A DNA stretch of 64,000 bases, taken from contig CP136066.1 in the NCBI GenBank assembly GCA_032622095.1, positions 231,700,961 to 231,764,960 of the forward strand, read 5' to 3'. Every line of letters starts with the position of its first letter. Position 1 is the first letter of the stretch. Made by a program: the position numbers and the translations under genes. The DNA comes from Siphonodentalium dalli (Eukaryota; Mollusca; Scaphopoda; Gadilida; Siphonodentaliidae). Positions 42,870-54,811 of this stretch are shown here, one piece after another. The notes under the pieces are model-generated. The model made no database searches. It was not told the DNA's origin and saw only the letters and a list, made by a program, of their open reading frames with translations.

Positions 42870-45440
42870 ATGGATTGCAAGATGGTCGCAAAATTAATCA
42901 AGATGGCTTCCAAAATGGTAACCAAATTAGTTTTTTTTTAAAGTTGATTTATCACATATATCCCGAACATTATTCTCTGCTGTTCCGAAAAAAGGTAGCA
43001 TAGGTTGTAGCTCATTTGGCTATTAACCAAGTTATATAATTAACTGACACTAAATGTTATATTCTGGTTGTCCCAGTACCTTCTGGGGATGACAAATTCA
43101 TTTTAAAGATGAAGTATGGAATTCTGACAAATCGTCTTTTGTGTTATGGTCATATTTCTGAACGGAAAACGGGCAAAACTTCGAAACAGAACTGAGAGGA
43201 ATCATATTATGTGGCTAATCTTGTCCATTAGCTTCACAATTGATCAAATTAATACATGGTGTAAGTCAAAATGTCAGCCAGTGTGTGACTGCATGTGAAT
43301 ATGTTTAGAGGGAGTTATTGTACGACCATGAACGATGTGAATAGTTATACAAGGAGTGGCTATATGGTCATGGTAGGGTGTCCATGAGATGCATATGTAT
43401 AGAAGGAGTGGTTGTATGGTCATGTGTGAAGTGAATAGGAATACAGGGAGTGGCTGCATGATAATTGATGTGGTGTATGGCTATAGCGCGATTAGCTACA
43501 TGGTCATCGGCGTGTTGTTTATGTATAAATGAAGTGACTAGTTAGCCATGTGTGAGATTTACAGGTGTATCTTGGGTGGCTATATTATGGATGGATGTGT
43601 ATACATGGAGTACATATATCTGGGTAGTCATTGGCGGGCTTGTTGTTATATAGGAAGTGTCCTTGTGGTCATGTGTGTATATGGTATGTATATGCGTATC
43701 TGCTGTGTCTGTATTGTCATGGATATGTATAACAGTATACAGCGAGTCGATGGGTTGTCATGGGTGATGTGTATATGCAAGTATGTGGTCGTATGTGCCG
43801 GGTATTGGTACTGTATGTGTATACATGCTGTGGTAATATGCAGGGTGAATATGTATATGTTGAGTGGCTATATGGCCATGGGTGTGGCGAAAGTTATACA
43901 ATGAGTGGGTAAATAGGTATACAAGTAGTAATAAATTCGGTGTGTGAGTGTACAGCGAGTGTCTAAATTGCCATTGGTGATGTGTATATGTAAGTCTGGA
44001 GTGTATGGATGGCCGTGTGATCAGGGTATTGGTATATATTGAAGGGCTCCATGGTCATTGGTGAGGTGTAGATGTATACCCGGAGAGACTATATGGCCAT
44101 GAGTGGGATGTATATGAATATATTGAGTGGCTATATGGTAAAAGGGTGTGGCCAATAGGTATACCAGGAGTGACTGTATGGCCAATGTTGACGTGATATG
44201 CGGGGTATTGGTATAGCAAGGGTTGTATGGCCATTGGTGAGGTGTTTATGTATACCTAGAGTGACTATATATGCATGGGTGGGGTTTATATGTATGTCTT
44301 GAGTGGCTATATGTCCAAATGTGTGGGCAATAGGTGTACAGGGAGCAACAATATGGCCAATGGCGGAGTGAATATGTATACAATGAGTTACTGTATGACT
44401 ACGAATGTGATGTATTGTGTGAGTATACAGCGAGAGTCTGAATTACCATGAGTGAGATGTACATTCAAGTCTGGACTGTATGAATGGCCGTGTGCATAGT
44501 ATGGGGATATATAGAAGGGATGTATGGCCATTAGTGAGGTGTATATGTATACCTGGAGTGACTATGGTTATGGTTGTAGTGTATATGTATATCTTGAGTG
44601 GCTATATGGCCATGGGTGTGGCAAATAAATATACAGGGAGTGATGCTATGGCCACTGATTAGGTGAATATGTATACATGAAGTGACTGTATGATCATAGA
44701 TGTGGCGAACAAGTACACATGAAGTGACAATATAGTCATGATGGTGTGTAGGGTTATACCTGGTGTGCCTGCATGACTGTATAGTCATGTGTGGATGTAC
44801 GGGTATACAAGGTGTGGTTGTATGGCCATGCGTGAGGTGTATGTGTATAAAGCGAGTGGCTACATGGTCATTTGTGTGGTGTTCATGTATATATGGAGTG
44901 ATTGCATGTTCATGTGTGGGTTGTACAGGTGTACATTTGGGTGACTATCACTTTCCACAATAACTCATGGACATGTTAATTAATAGAGAGATAATGTCAG
45001 AGTGTTCTCTAGCATGAAGGTGTGTTATATGTACAATGGAGGAAACGGTTTTCCTGACATGAGTCAATCAATTTTGATGAATTTTGATGTTGTTGGGCAG
45101 AGTAGACACATAATATGGCCCATCTCAGTTCAGTTTGAAAGTTCTGCCCATTTCTGTTCAAAACTGGCCAGAATCCCAAAAGAAGTTTTCGGTAACATTC
45201 CATACTGCATCCTTTAACATGAATGTGACATGCCGTATAAGGTACTGAGACATCCAAAATAGAACATTTAGTTGTCAGTGAATTATGTTACATATTTTAT
45301 AACCAAGTATTTGTAACAATGTGCTACCATTTCGGTACAGCAGAGAATAATGTTCGGGATATATGTGAAAAATATACTTTTTTTGTATCAAATTTGGTTG
45401 CTATCTTGGGTAATTTTGTCTAAAAACACCTCAGTGTCAC
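42870..45440. repeat. Long inverted repeat enclosing a 42-bp minisatellite
   Basis: The left arm (about 42870-43240) and the right arm (about 45070-45440) are inverse copies. For example, CACATATATCCCGAACATTA and TTCTCTGCTGT at 42953-42983 face ACAGCAGAGAATAATGTTCG at 45339. Further matches include CACTAAATGTTATATTCTGG, CAGTACCTT and ATATTATGTG. The arms are diverged by small changes and indels. The layout recalls foldback elements with tandem repeats between long arms. No transposase frame was seen. Confidence 0.65.
43270..44950. repeat. Diverged 42-bp minisatellite, about 40 copies
   Basis: Units resemble TATGTATACAGGGAGTGGCT followed by ATATGGCCATGGGTGTGGTG. Most are 42 bp, but they differ strongly from one another, so the array is old. 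Frames here (43548-43904, 44480-44662 and opposite-strand ones) arise because 42 is a multiple of three; they are not genes. Confidence 0.85.
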
Positions 45441-48400
45441 TCATTTAAGAGAGATCAAAACAATAAACAGATTTGATACTAAAGATAGTTCCATTTTACT
45501 TGAAAAAATCGTATAAACCGAAACGTTTTTTTGTGCCGATTTTGATGTCGAATTTGTGATAGAAAATTCCAATAATTCTGGTAATGTCAGTGGCTATATA
45601 CAATACTAACATTCAAGCGAGGTGCATTAACAATGTTAGTATTCAATCTATAACATACACAATAGCCTATTTTATAAATTAACCCCAACTTTTAACCGAT
45701 TGCATGACACGCTGGGGCGATATTTACCATTTTCCATATTGTGGGTTTCATTTTGGCAGCCATTTTGAGCCAAAGTGACAATTTTGGCGCCATTGAGTCA
45801 GATTAAGTTGGAATATTCATAAGTAATGGTATGCCTTACTTACAGTGCACAGTTCTGCCCATTTATTGTTGAAATATGACTACATGCAATCCCAAAGGTG
45901 ATTTTTGGTGAATTTTTATTGCGTTCTGTAAAATCGATTTTTTTATGGATCGGAAGAGACGGGGACCACATGAATGGCATATTTCATTGCTCCAACGATC
46001 ACTTAAATAAACAGTAAACAATAAAGTCAGAATTATTCCCCAGTTCCATACATCAGAAACTGATCAAGAAGTTATTAGTGAAAACACATTAAATTTTACA
46101 CTTCCGACTACCATTTTGGCGACCATCTTGAACGGGGAGTTCCCATTTTACTATGAAAAGTGGAATTATATCTTAGCTTCACAAAAATATATACATTTGT
46201 ATACATATGACAAGATTTTCTCACTATAATTTGCATCAAACTGACTTAGTGACCCGTCTGAAAAAACGGCGGCCATGTTGGACGCCATCTGGTCTGGTGT
46301 CTACACGACCACTTTTTTTCGTGTTAACATTGATTAAATGTTGAGGGACATCATGCGGAGGAAAATGAGTCAAGTGAAGTTAAATCCTGGGGGTGCCTGG
46401 ATACCTATCAGCTCCTGGACTACAACCAGCCAATCTCAAAACTGCCAATTCGTGCCAACCAGTGTTCATATAAAACGTTTATTGTGGTCAATCACTAGCT
46501 AAATGCGAAAAAACTGTTATATTGTCTTTATCGATTACCGAAGATGATATTATCTTAAATTGAAACTTATCACATGAATTTTGTGCTGACAGGTACAAAC
46601 TAAATCCAAATTAAAAAAAATTTAATCAGTTTTGAAGAAAATCCATTAGTTTCCATGGCAACAAGCTAAATTTTGGTGATCTGGGCCCAAATTTTACAGT
46701 CTGTTATATACAATGGTCTTTTCTCTATTGGATAAGGCAATGCCTACATCGATATGGCTGATACTATTCACATAGTTGGGCGTCAAATAAACTGCCCTAT
46801 ACCTTATATTATCACAGGGGTTGGTTGCTATGGCAACTGCTTAATCACCGTAACTGACCTCGGATTTTTGTGCCACCGATTTTTTAAAACTGAGACATAC
46901 CAAAGATTAAGCGTGTAAAATTTCGTAATTTATTCACAAAGTGTAACGATTCGCCTATTTCTGGCACATATCCGCTCCACTATAGGTACTGACTGAGCAA
47001 ATGATCAAACGATATGAATAATAAGAGAACAAGGCACAATTTTCAACCATTGGAACGGATATAGGAGATATGAGTGAAACAACATCCTAGTTTTCACATT
47101 CCGGCCGCCATTTTGGAAGCCATCATTCTAATGGAGTGCCAATTTTCAGAATTTGTACTTCACCCCTATTGCTCCTGAACTATTCAGGGGTAACTAAGAA
47201 GTGAACTGTCATCAGATAAAAGACTTTTGCGTAGATATTTTGTCAGTCTTTTTGTAAATTGCATTCGCGTCGAATAGCAGCCTAAGCAGGCCGAAATATA
47301 TTTTGCTAACTTACCTTTTAAATTTACGGATTATACTAGTAGCTTCAATTGACAAGCCAGCAATCAATGACAACAGTTACAATTAATTATACTTTCCCCC
47401 AGCAAGTATACCAGTAAATTGGTGATCCTGTGATTATGTGAACGGTAGCTCTTTATGCGTGTTGACAAACTGGGCTCACGGAATGAACTGTGGTGTGTTA
47501 GTTCGTCAAACTAGAAAGTGCGAGCATTTCTAAATTTCGGGACATATACAGATTGAAAGAATTGCATACACAGTAGCAGTATTGTAATTTTGTTAAAGAT
47601 ATACGTTTTATTATTAGGAAATGTTGATGGGAACAATTTTATATCTGTTTATCCCGTGACATTCCCGTCCTATTGGTTGTTATCACTCATGGATATACGA
47701 CTTGCTACGTTAATAATTATACATCGTGAGTTTCGGTCAAATTAAGGCATTTGTCTGTATTTACTTTGCAAATGCTCAGACTATGCATGTGAGGCAAAAG
47801 ATAAAAAAAAGGGATACAAAAAATGAAATGCACGCACTGGGAAAGTGCATAACACGGCACACACGTTGAAAATTATAATTTAGCAGACACCACGGGCAAA
47901 AAACTTTAAAATCTTGTCGGGTTATAAAAGGATATGAATTTACTTATTTATAACAGCTCCGAGAGGCAGGTACCGATGCCCGTACAATCTGGAAATGAAA
48001 TGATTGTTGGGGAATGATATCGGGTGACAGGAAAACGTAAGGGCCTCCCTTGAGATAGGGGTGCGTTCGATTGGCGCACTCGGAGTAGGTTCGATCCGCG
48101 GAGCGGGCGAGTGGCCGGAGGAAGGATAGGGGGGAGTGACAAAATTTTCGCGTATTAGTAAACTAATATATTATATATATATAGCGGAATATTTTTGAAG
48201 AGCTCTTTCACTTGACTGCGAGAAAATTTATTTCTAAGTCGAAAATTTTATATGGGAAAAATCCATCATTTTTTCAAAACTGAAAACAAAATGAACGACA
48301 ATTAGAAAAGACTAAGTTTTAACCACTTTTGGACTCTCATTCCTTCAAACTCGAGCGTACATTATTTAACATTGGCCTATTCAAAAAAGAAAGAAAAAGA

Positions 48401-48794
48401 GGCCACATCCGACGCGTAGATGTGGTCCATGTTTTGCGTGTTTGTGGATATGGTGGTGTTAGGTTGGTATGAATGGCTGATCTCGAGGATTGGTTAATTG
48501 CAGGCGCGGATAGAGCTTTCATAGGCCTACGATTGTCCTACGATTGTCCTATGCGTTTTTCGTTGACCAGTTTTCTCGTAATTGTCGAAAAATAACCAAG
48601 GCGCTTATATTTCCGTCAAAGCCCAAAAAGAAGCAAAAATTAAACCACATCTTAATGTCTACAAAATTGATCACTAATATTAGCAGTTCTCTCTGTATTA
48701 AATTTAAAATTACCACATGTATCACCACATGTATCACACCCCATGTTAGTAACCTTCTCCCGCATAGACCCCTTTGGCATGATCTACTTTGCTT
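45441..48794. other. Unassigned stretch with old repeats
   Basis: No gene was recognised. Pairs such as CCATTTTGGCGACCATCTTG (46110) and GCCGCCATTTTGGAAGCCAT (47103) and other words shared with 41.7-42.9 kb mark diverged repeats. A GC-rich island lies at 47970-48140; it has the B-box-like GGTTCGATCC, but no tRNA fold. A T/A-rich interval leads to the U5 gene. Confidence 0.4.
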
Positions 48795-48911
48795 AAGCTT
48801 ATGTTTCTCCTCAATACACGAACAAATCTTTCGCCTTTTACTAAAGATTTCCGTGCGGAGGAACACACAATAAGCCTATAGGCGATTTTTCTCTCCCTAT
48901 TTCGCATAGGG
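48795..48911 (+). ncRNA. RNU5: U5 spliceosomal snRNA
   Basis: The invariant loop 1, GCCTTTTAC (48833-48841), is closed by the perfect stem AAATCTTT/AAAGATTT. The outer stem pairs GTTTCTCC with GGAGGAAC and AGCTTAT with ATAAGCC. ATTTTT at 48885-48890 is the likely Sm site, and CCCTAT-TTCGC-ATAGGG (48895-48911) forms the 3' hairpin. Length, about 117 nt, is normal. U5 holds both exons in the major and the minor spliceosome. The Sm site ends in C rather than the usual G. The 5' end is set from the family, within a few bases. No promoter element was identified with certainty. Confidence 0.85.
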
Positions 48912-49182
48912 TATTCATAATAACAAAATAAAAAACCAGGGTATTCATAATAACAAAATAAAATAGAGTGATCTAAATTTGTTAAAATAAAATAGAGTGA
49001 TCTAAATTTGTTATATGCGCGAAATTTGAAACTGTAACAGTAAACTGTTTGTAGTTTTTTTCATGAAACTACAACAATTTTGTTTTCGAGTGTGAATAAT
49101 GGCAAAATAAACATCTTAATTTTAATAGACCAAAAAAAACTAAATTTTGTAGGCAAAATAAACATCTTAATTTAGACAAAAT
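48912..49182. repeat. U5-5S spacer with short duplications
   Basis: GGGTATTCATAATAACAAAA occurs twice (48909 and 48939), TAGAGTGATCTAAATTTGTT twice (48964 and 48991), and GGCAAAATAAACATCTTAAT twice (about 49099 and 49152). These tandem copies are typical of unstable small-RNA spacers. Confidence 0.75.
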
Positions 49183-49300
49183 GTCTACAGCACCCGGTAT
49201 TCCCAGGCGGTCACCCATCCAAGTACTAACCGGGCTCGACGTTGCTTAACTTCGGTGATCGGACGAGAACCGGTGTTTTCAACGTGATATGGCCGTAGAC
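49183..49300 (-). rRNA. 5S ribosomal RNA
   Basis: Read on the minus strand it runs from GTCTACGGCCATATCACGTT to TACCGGGTGCTGTAGAC, 118 nt, with both ends pairing. The internal promoter parts AAGTTAAGCAACG and GGATGGGTGACCGCC are intact. A TTTT lies just after the 3' end (ATTTTG), as required to stop RNA polymerase III. It matches the animal 5S pattern closely. Only one copy is present here, so it is a dispersed or spacer-linked copy rather than a tandem array. Confidence 0.92.
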
Positions 49301-50199
49301 AAGGAATGTGTTCAATAATATTGCTTTAATAGAGACTGCTGTTGATGTCGCCAATCTTTTGTAAACAGTGTTGATCAGCTCCGTCCGGCGAAGCCTGAAA
49401 AATAAATAAATTTCAACGTGCGAGATTCAAGAACGGCTGGCATGCCGAGTAAACAAAATCCCATCTGTCGTCATGTCATGTCATGTCATGTCATGTCATG
49501 TCCGTAGAATTTCCGCGTTACTCTTTCCAATCGAATTGCTAATATTGGTCCAGTTTTCATATCTAGGTCAAATGCCGTCATTTCGTTCGCTAAATGCATC
49601 CAGATTGACAAATACACGACATGCCAACAATTGGAATATCAACAGAGAAGATTGAGTGCCCGCCCTATGCTACAGAACAGGATGCAACAAATGCCGTCAT
49701 TTCGTTGGCTCAATTGATCCTCTTTTGATCCACTTTCATTTCTTCATTCAAAATCCATATTTGGGCATTTGAATCAAAGAGGAACAACCACGCAACCTCA
49801 TTGGTCAAACATACTGCTTTACATTTTTCACACACAATTGAAATAAACGCTCTTTATTTCTACCGTATTAGGTATAGACTAACACTGAACGCTCTCGTCC
49901 CGTGCACATGGCTGTTTGTATACACAAGAGTGGGATCTCTCTGTTCGGATTGTCTCACAGACCCCTTAACCGATTTGGACCAAATTTGGTGTGGTGACTC
50001 GGGGTACCCTGGCAGATGTTATGACGGCATTAGATTTTCATAATTTTGATTTTTAAATATGTAATTAATTAAATAAAAATACTAAATTGTCCTAAGGGTT
50101 TTGTACTTAGTAAATAAATCGGTATTTAGTTCTTCTTCTTTTTTGTACTTTAACCAGCTTTTTTTCTTCTTTTTTTGTTTGTTAAGTAAATTATTTTTA

Positions 50200-50239
<40 letters not shown>

Positions 50240-50352
50240 CAGGGGTTTCTGTATTGTACTGTTTTCCACCCAAATAGGGATTTTTTTGGTCATTTTTTTC
50301 GTACTTAGTAGGATTTTTGTACTTGAAATGTTTTTTCCACTTAGAAAAAAAT
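49301..50352. repeat. Spacer with TCATG microsatellite, CCAAT-type repeat block and ATT tract
   Basis: TCATG is repeated about six times at 49472-49501. The block 49686-49810 (AAATGCCGTCATTTCGTTGG, GATCCACTTTCATTTC, CATATTTGGGCATTT) is repeated at 50669-50800. An ATT microsatellite lies at 50203-50238. No gene. Confidence 0.6.
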
Positions 50353-50440
50353 AAAAAATATGGAACGCTTCACGAATTTGCGTGTCATCCTTGCGCCTGG
50401 GACAAGTTAATCTTCGACCCTAATGATCCTAATATTAGCC
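50353..50440 (-). pseudogene. U6 snRNA relic with intact 3' half
   Basis: On the minus strand, GCGCAAGGATGACACGCAAA, then TTCGTGAAGCGTTCCATA and a T run, match the 3' half of U6 without change (50353-50396). The upstream part still aligns loosely (GAAGATTA is kept), but the ACAGAGA box, which contacts the 5' splice site, is lost and the 5' hairpin is absent. U6 is the catalytic RNA of the spliceosome; this copy cannot serve it. It may be a pseudogene or a piece recruited into a repeat. Confidence 0.75.
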
Positions 50441-51270
50441 TTCTCATTGGTCAATATATGATCCTCTTTGATCCTCTTTGATCCTCTTTGCTTCCCAAGC
50501 AAAGTGGATCATGCGTCGGCCAATCAAGTAACTCATACATCAAATGCAGCTTTCCCAATGGTCAGAATGATCCTCTTTGCATTCTCGTTGAAAATTTCTC
50601 CCGCCATCTAAAGAGGAACATATTTTCCAATCAAATTGCTCAGATTGATCCTCTTTCAATATCTGCAACAAATGCCGTCATTTCATTGGCTAAATTGATC
50701 CTCTTTATGATCCTATTTGATCCACTTTCATTTCTGCTGTCAAAACCTATATTTGGGCATTTAAGAAAAGAGGATCAATCCCGCAAACCTCATTGGTCAA
50801 ACGTCTGCTAGCCGCCGGCTGAAAAAATTCTATGTTCAAATTGATTCACTTCGCGATATTTTGTGTGTTGGTTTTCCATATTCCGAACAATTCTATTTAT
50901 TCTTGTGTCGTTCATAATGTTTTGTTTTGTCGTGCCAATTCATCGATGCCATTTTGGATTAATTTGCATTCCTATTTGGTGAGTATTTCTATTTGTAAAT
51001 ATGTTCAGGTAATTCCTGCTAATTTTCCGAAAACAATGCGTCGCCATTATCCCAGTAGTTATTTTGCTACGTAAATACTCACATTTCTGTCGGGTCCTTG
51101 CTTCCCATATTTCACATATATTTCTCGTTATGCATAATATAATATTTACAATTCATGGAATTATTGCATTTTGGCAAGTTCTTTATATTTTCACAACTTT
51201 CGATTTCTACCTATTTTATATGCGAACCTTCAAATCCATCGATTTTTGGGGAATTCCCATGGGAAGGTAT
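50441..51270. repeat. GATCCTCTTT repeat block
   Basis: GATCCTCTTT occurs three times in a row at 50460-50489 and again singly near 50569, 50646 and 50696. The block shared with 49686-49810 is at 50669-50800. Several ATTGG words lie next to these. The open frames here show no protein resemblance. Confidence 0.5.
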
Positions 51271-52600
51271 AATTGTGCTCCAATGAAATCACTGGAACCA
51301 AGTCACGTTGTCTAATTCCGTGCTCTGATTGGCCACTGAAACTTCCCATGTTAAATCTTACTCGTTGGCGAAGTTTGTTGCAGCTCTCGTTTCATGCTGT
51401 TTTTCTTCGAGTTTACCATGTTAAATTTGTTCTTGGATCGTTTATATTGTGAAACATTATTGTGAGAATTCGTTGCAATCATTGTGGATGTTATTTCATT
51501 CGTGTTTTGGTAAGTTTTTGCGATGTAACTAATCGTACCCACGTCTCAAAATCTGCGACTGCTCGATCATTCATTCCATTCCTTGTCGGCCATTAATCTG
51601 CTATTTCTGCTAAGTAATTTCTTTGCATTTAGCATTTATATATTTTGCTATTATCCTATTGAATATTTTGGGTTTTAATATTTGATTAATTTGGCCGAGT
51701 TTGAGCATATTTGCAAATTTTGATAGTTTTACGTTTTCTACAGAATTAATTGAGCTAGATGGTCGAGGTGGTCACGTGGGCCAATGAAATAGCTTGATTC
51801 CTATCACGTTGCACAATTCTGGGCTCCCATTGGCCACTGAAAGTTCCCAGGCACACTTCAACTGCAATTGTTGAAATATTATGCGGAAGTAATTTCCTCC
51901 CGTTTCATGCTGTTTTTCTTCCATTTCACCATGTTAAATTTGTTCTTGGATCGTTCATATTGTAAAACATTATTGTGCGGACTCGTTGCAATCATTATGG
52001 ATGTTATTTCATTCGTGTTTTAGTAAGTTTTTGCCATGTAAATATTAGTACCCATGTCTGAAAATCTGCGGTTGCTCGACCATTTATTCCATTCCTTGTC
52101 CGCCATTATTAAGTTATTTCTGCAACGCAATTTCTTTGCATTGAGCGTTTATACATTTTATATTCCCCTATTGCATATTGGGTTTATGATTTGGTTAATT
52201 TAACAGAGTTTGGCAACAGTTTGATAATGTTCGTATTAGACGTTTCTGCATAATTAATTAGCTTCCAGCCGAGGAACCACAATGTGTGGTCACGTGGTCC
52301 AATCAAATGGCTGGAACTCAATTACGCAGTGGAATATATGGGCCCGTATTGGGCGCAGAATTTCCCATAATACATCAGCTGGTGCCGGAATTTGGTTTGT
52401 TTATTATTTATATAGCATTTTGTTGCATTTCGACGCGATTGATTGATTTATTTATTGTGGGCATTAATTGGAAACATTTCTGGTGCTTATTCATTGGTGT
52501 CTAAACTCTAATAAGTTTTACTTGTGTAAAAATAATACTTTATTCACTTCTGTGTGTGCGCCGTCAAATTAAGAGGTCACGTGGTTGGATCGCGTCGACT
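51271..52600. repeat. Two to three diverged ~500-bp direct repeats with CCAAT and CACGTG words
   Basis: The blocks 51279-51560 and 51779-52100 share CCAATGAAAT, ATTGGCCACTGAAA, TTTCATGCTGTTTTTCTTC, CATGTTAAATTTGTTCTTGG and GTTGCAATCATT. A third start is at 52285-52320 (TCACGTGGTCCAATCAAATG). CACGTG appears at 51773, 52286 and 52579. No coding frame runs through the copies. Confidence 0.6.
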
Positions 52601-53442
52601 TCATAGGTCCAGCTGTTTCCGCATAAAGAAAAATTGGCATTTATTCTGCTGTAAATAATGAACTAAATACTTCCATTTTGTGTTGTTTGTCTATGCGATT
52701 TCTTCGAATATATGACCTATATATTTCTTTTAAACTAAATTCGTATTTACATGCCTGTCTTTGTTGAAAATAGGTCAGTTGGAGTGTTTTACAATAAGAA
52801 CAAAATAATGAGCTCACAGCAAAATGATAAATTAATGACATCGCTCAGTCGTTTCATCGCCTGGCGTTACAGTTAGTGCCAAAATGTTTTGGTTTTCATT
52901 GTAAATCATAAAATGATTGTTATATATGGTCACTAATGTTGTATTTTTATCAAACTTTGAAGTTAATCAATATTAAAGTTTAAACATTATGAGCTCCATT
53001 TTGCAAAATGTTATTATTCAGAATCATTTACAATCTTTTCAAAACTACTATTCTAATTTCCTCTTAACTAGTTGGAAGTGGTGTTTTATTAGGCCGTTGG
53101 TCCACGTTTGTCCGAAATGTTGGTTGTATGTATGGTAACTTGTATATTTTGTTATTGAATTTTATTATACCACCCCCACCCCCCCCCCCCCAAATCCACC
53201 CAAATGTGTTGTGGGTGGGGGTATACTGGTATCAGCTTGTGCCTCAGTCTGTTCGTCCATCCGTGGATGCAATTTTGTCCGAGCTTTTATACCTATGTTA
53301 TTTGAATTAGTTTATTAGCTCATAGAAGACATTACACTATGCACCTGTGACGAAGTTAATTAGCTCTTTATATCATTACACATACTTTTATATAAAGAGC
53401 TATTGAGGAAGTTAATTTAATTAATTTCCTCACAGATTCCTG
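52601..53442. other. Unassigned stretch with C run and TTAATTAGCTCTTTA repeat
   Basis: A C-rich tract is at 53168-53191. The stretch 53330-53440 holds GTTAATTAGCTCTTTATAT, TATAAAGAGCTATTGAGGAA and TTAATTTCCTCA. It recurs at 55430-55560, so it is a dispersed repeat with foldback character. Confidence 0.45.
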
Positions 53443-54811
53443 TAGTCCATGTCTTCTCGTACTAAAGCCGGCTAAGATATTGGGATGGATGGAGGTGCCG
53501 GTCTTTAGTCCGAGTTCCAGGCCCATGCATCCCTTTGACACGACTTAAGCGTTAGTGACCCGCTCAAATAAAACCACAATTATATGAAATAAAATATCAC
53601 AATTGCGACAATAAAAGACATTTTCCGCAGAAGACATGCTATTTGATCTGAACCCCACATCAGTTGTGAATTTAAATGGTAATTTAATGCGAAAAGAGAC
53701 ATTTACCTCAATGTTTACATTTTTTTTAAAGTATGCGAACTCGGTTGACCTCGCGAACTGTGTTCGGCATTTTCCGTTGAAAATATTCCGTAGATTTTGG
53801 ACAACAACGCAAATTACGATGAATTCTCCATTGTAATCGTAATTATGTGTGTCAATAAATAAAATAATAAATAGATTAATTAAACATTGGAGATATAAAT
53901 GTAATACACTAAATAAATTACGAGATTTACAACCCTCTCAACGTTTAAAACTGTTTAAACACAACAAGCATTAGAATAAATAATATGCCTTATATGGTGC
54001 TACATTTCACCCATATTTGGTGGACTTCCGCGAAATTAAGATATATACTAAGCGAACGGGGCAATATACTGCTCTTGTTAAGCACACAAATAATCAAATA
54101 AAATTTGTATAAATTTTGAACCTTAAGTTTGAAAAGTCCCACTAAAACGGAAGAACTATATTTCGAAACTGTGTGATTCGGTTCTCCGATTATTTTATCA
54201 ACACAGATGTAAAAATGCACATCACACGCATGGCAAGTCAGACACAAGAGTTCTAATTTGCTCCAATTTTGACAAGTTGCTTGCGAAAATTGTCAACAAA
54301 ACTACCGTTCTGATCCTCCATTATGTCATTAAGTTATTAGTGCGGGAATTGTTCTGAAAGCACATAGAAAACTGGACTTTCGGGCGATCGGTTTTCGCCA
54401 TTTTTGTTCGGAAATCCCGCGCTATATATAGAAACGGAAAGTAGAATTCCCAGAACAAACAGCGGATTATGCCGAACTTATTCGGACCACTTCGGCTTTC
54501 GGTTAAAACGTAAACAAACAGAGAAACAAATCGATGTTTGTGGCAATCAACCGGAATATTCTATGTGTAATTTAACATTAAAGTTAGATTATTATACACC
54601 ATTATGACCATAAGATGTAAGCCTTTCCGATGTATATTATAGCATCATGTATTGATTTGCTAGGTAAATCGAGTAAAATACACCACAAATTCCCGCCACA
54701 TATCGTGGGCGTAACTCGTGTCAAAGGATTGGTATAGAAGCGGGCTATGACTAAAGACCGGCACCTCCATCCCAATATCTTAGCCGGCTTTAGTACGAGA
54801 AGACTTGGACT
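53443..54811. mobile_element. Possible DNA transposon with ~65-bp inverted repeats
   Basis: 53443-53510 and 54749-54811 are inverse copies (GTACTAAAGCCGGCTAAGAT, GGAGGTGCCGGTCTTTAGT), identical but for a 4-bp GGAT duplication and a few end changes. Between them are 1.24 kb without recognised coding sequence. Target duplications were not clear, so the true ends are unknown. Confidence 0.5.

Noticed and set aside
43548-43904. 118-residue frame rich in Cys, Met and Tyr
   Set aside because: Part of the diverged 42-bp minisatellite; other frames there are open for the same reason.
48060-48110. tRNA-like stretch with GGTTCGATCC
   Set aside because: The T-arm does not pair and no A box or acceptor stem can be drawn.
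48544-48873. 109- and 105-residue frames on both strands
   Set aside because: They overlap the U5 snRNA gene and its flank and resemble no protein.
54404-54607. 67-residue frame
   Set aside because: Inside the presumed inverted-repeat element and without similarity to a transposase or other family.
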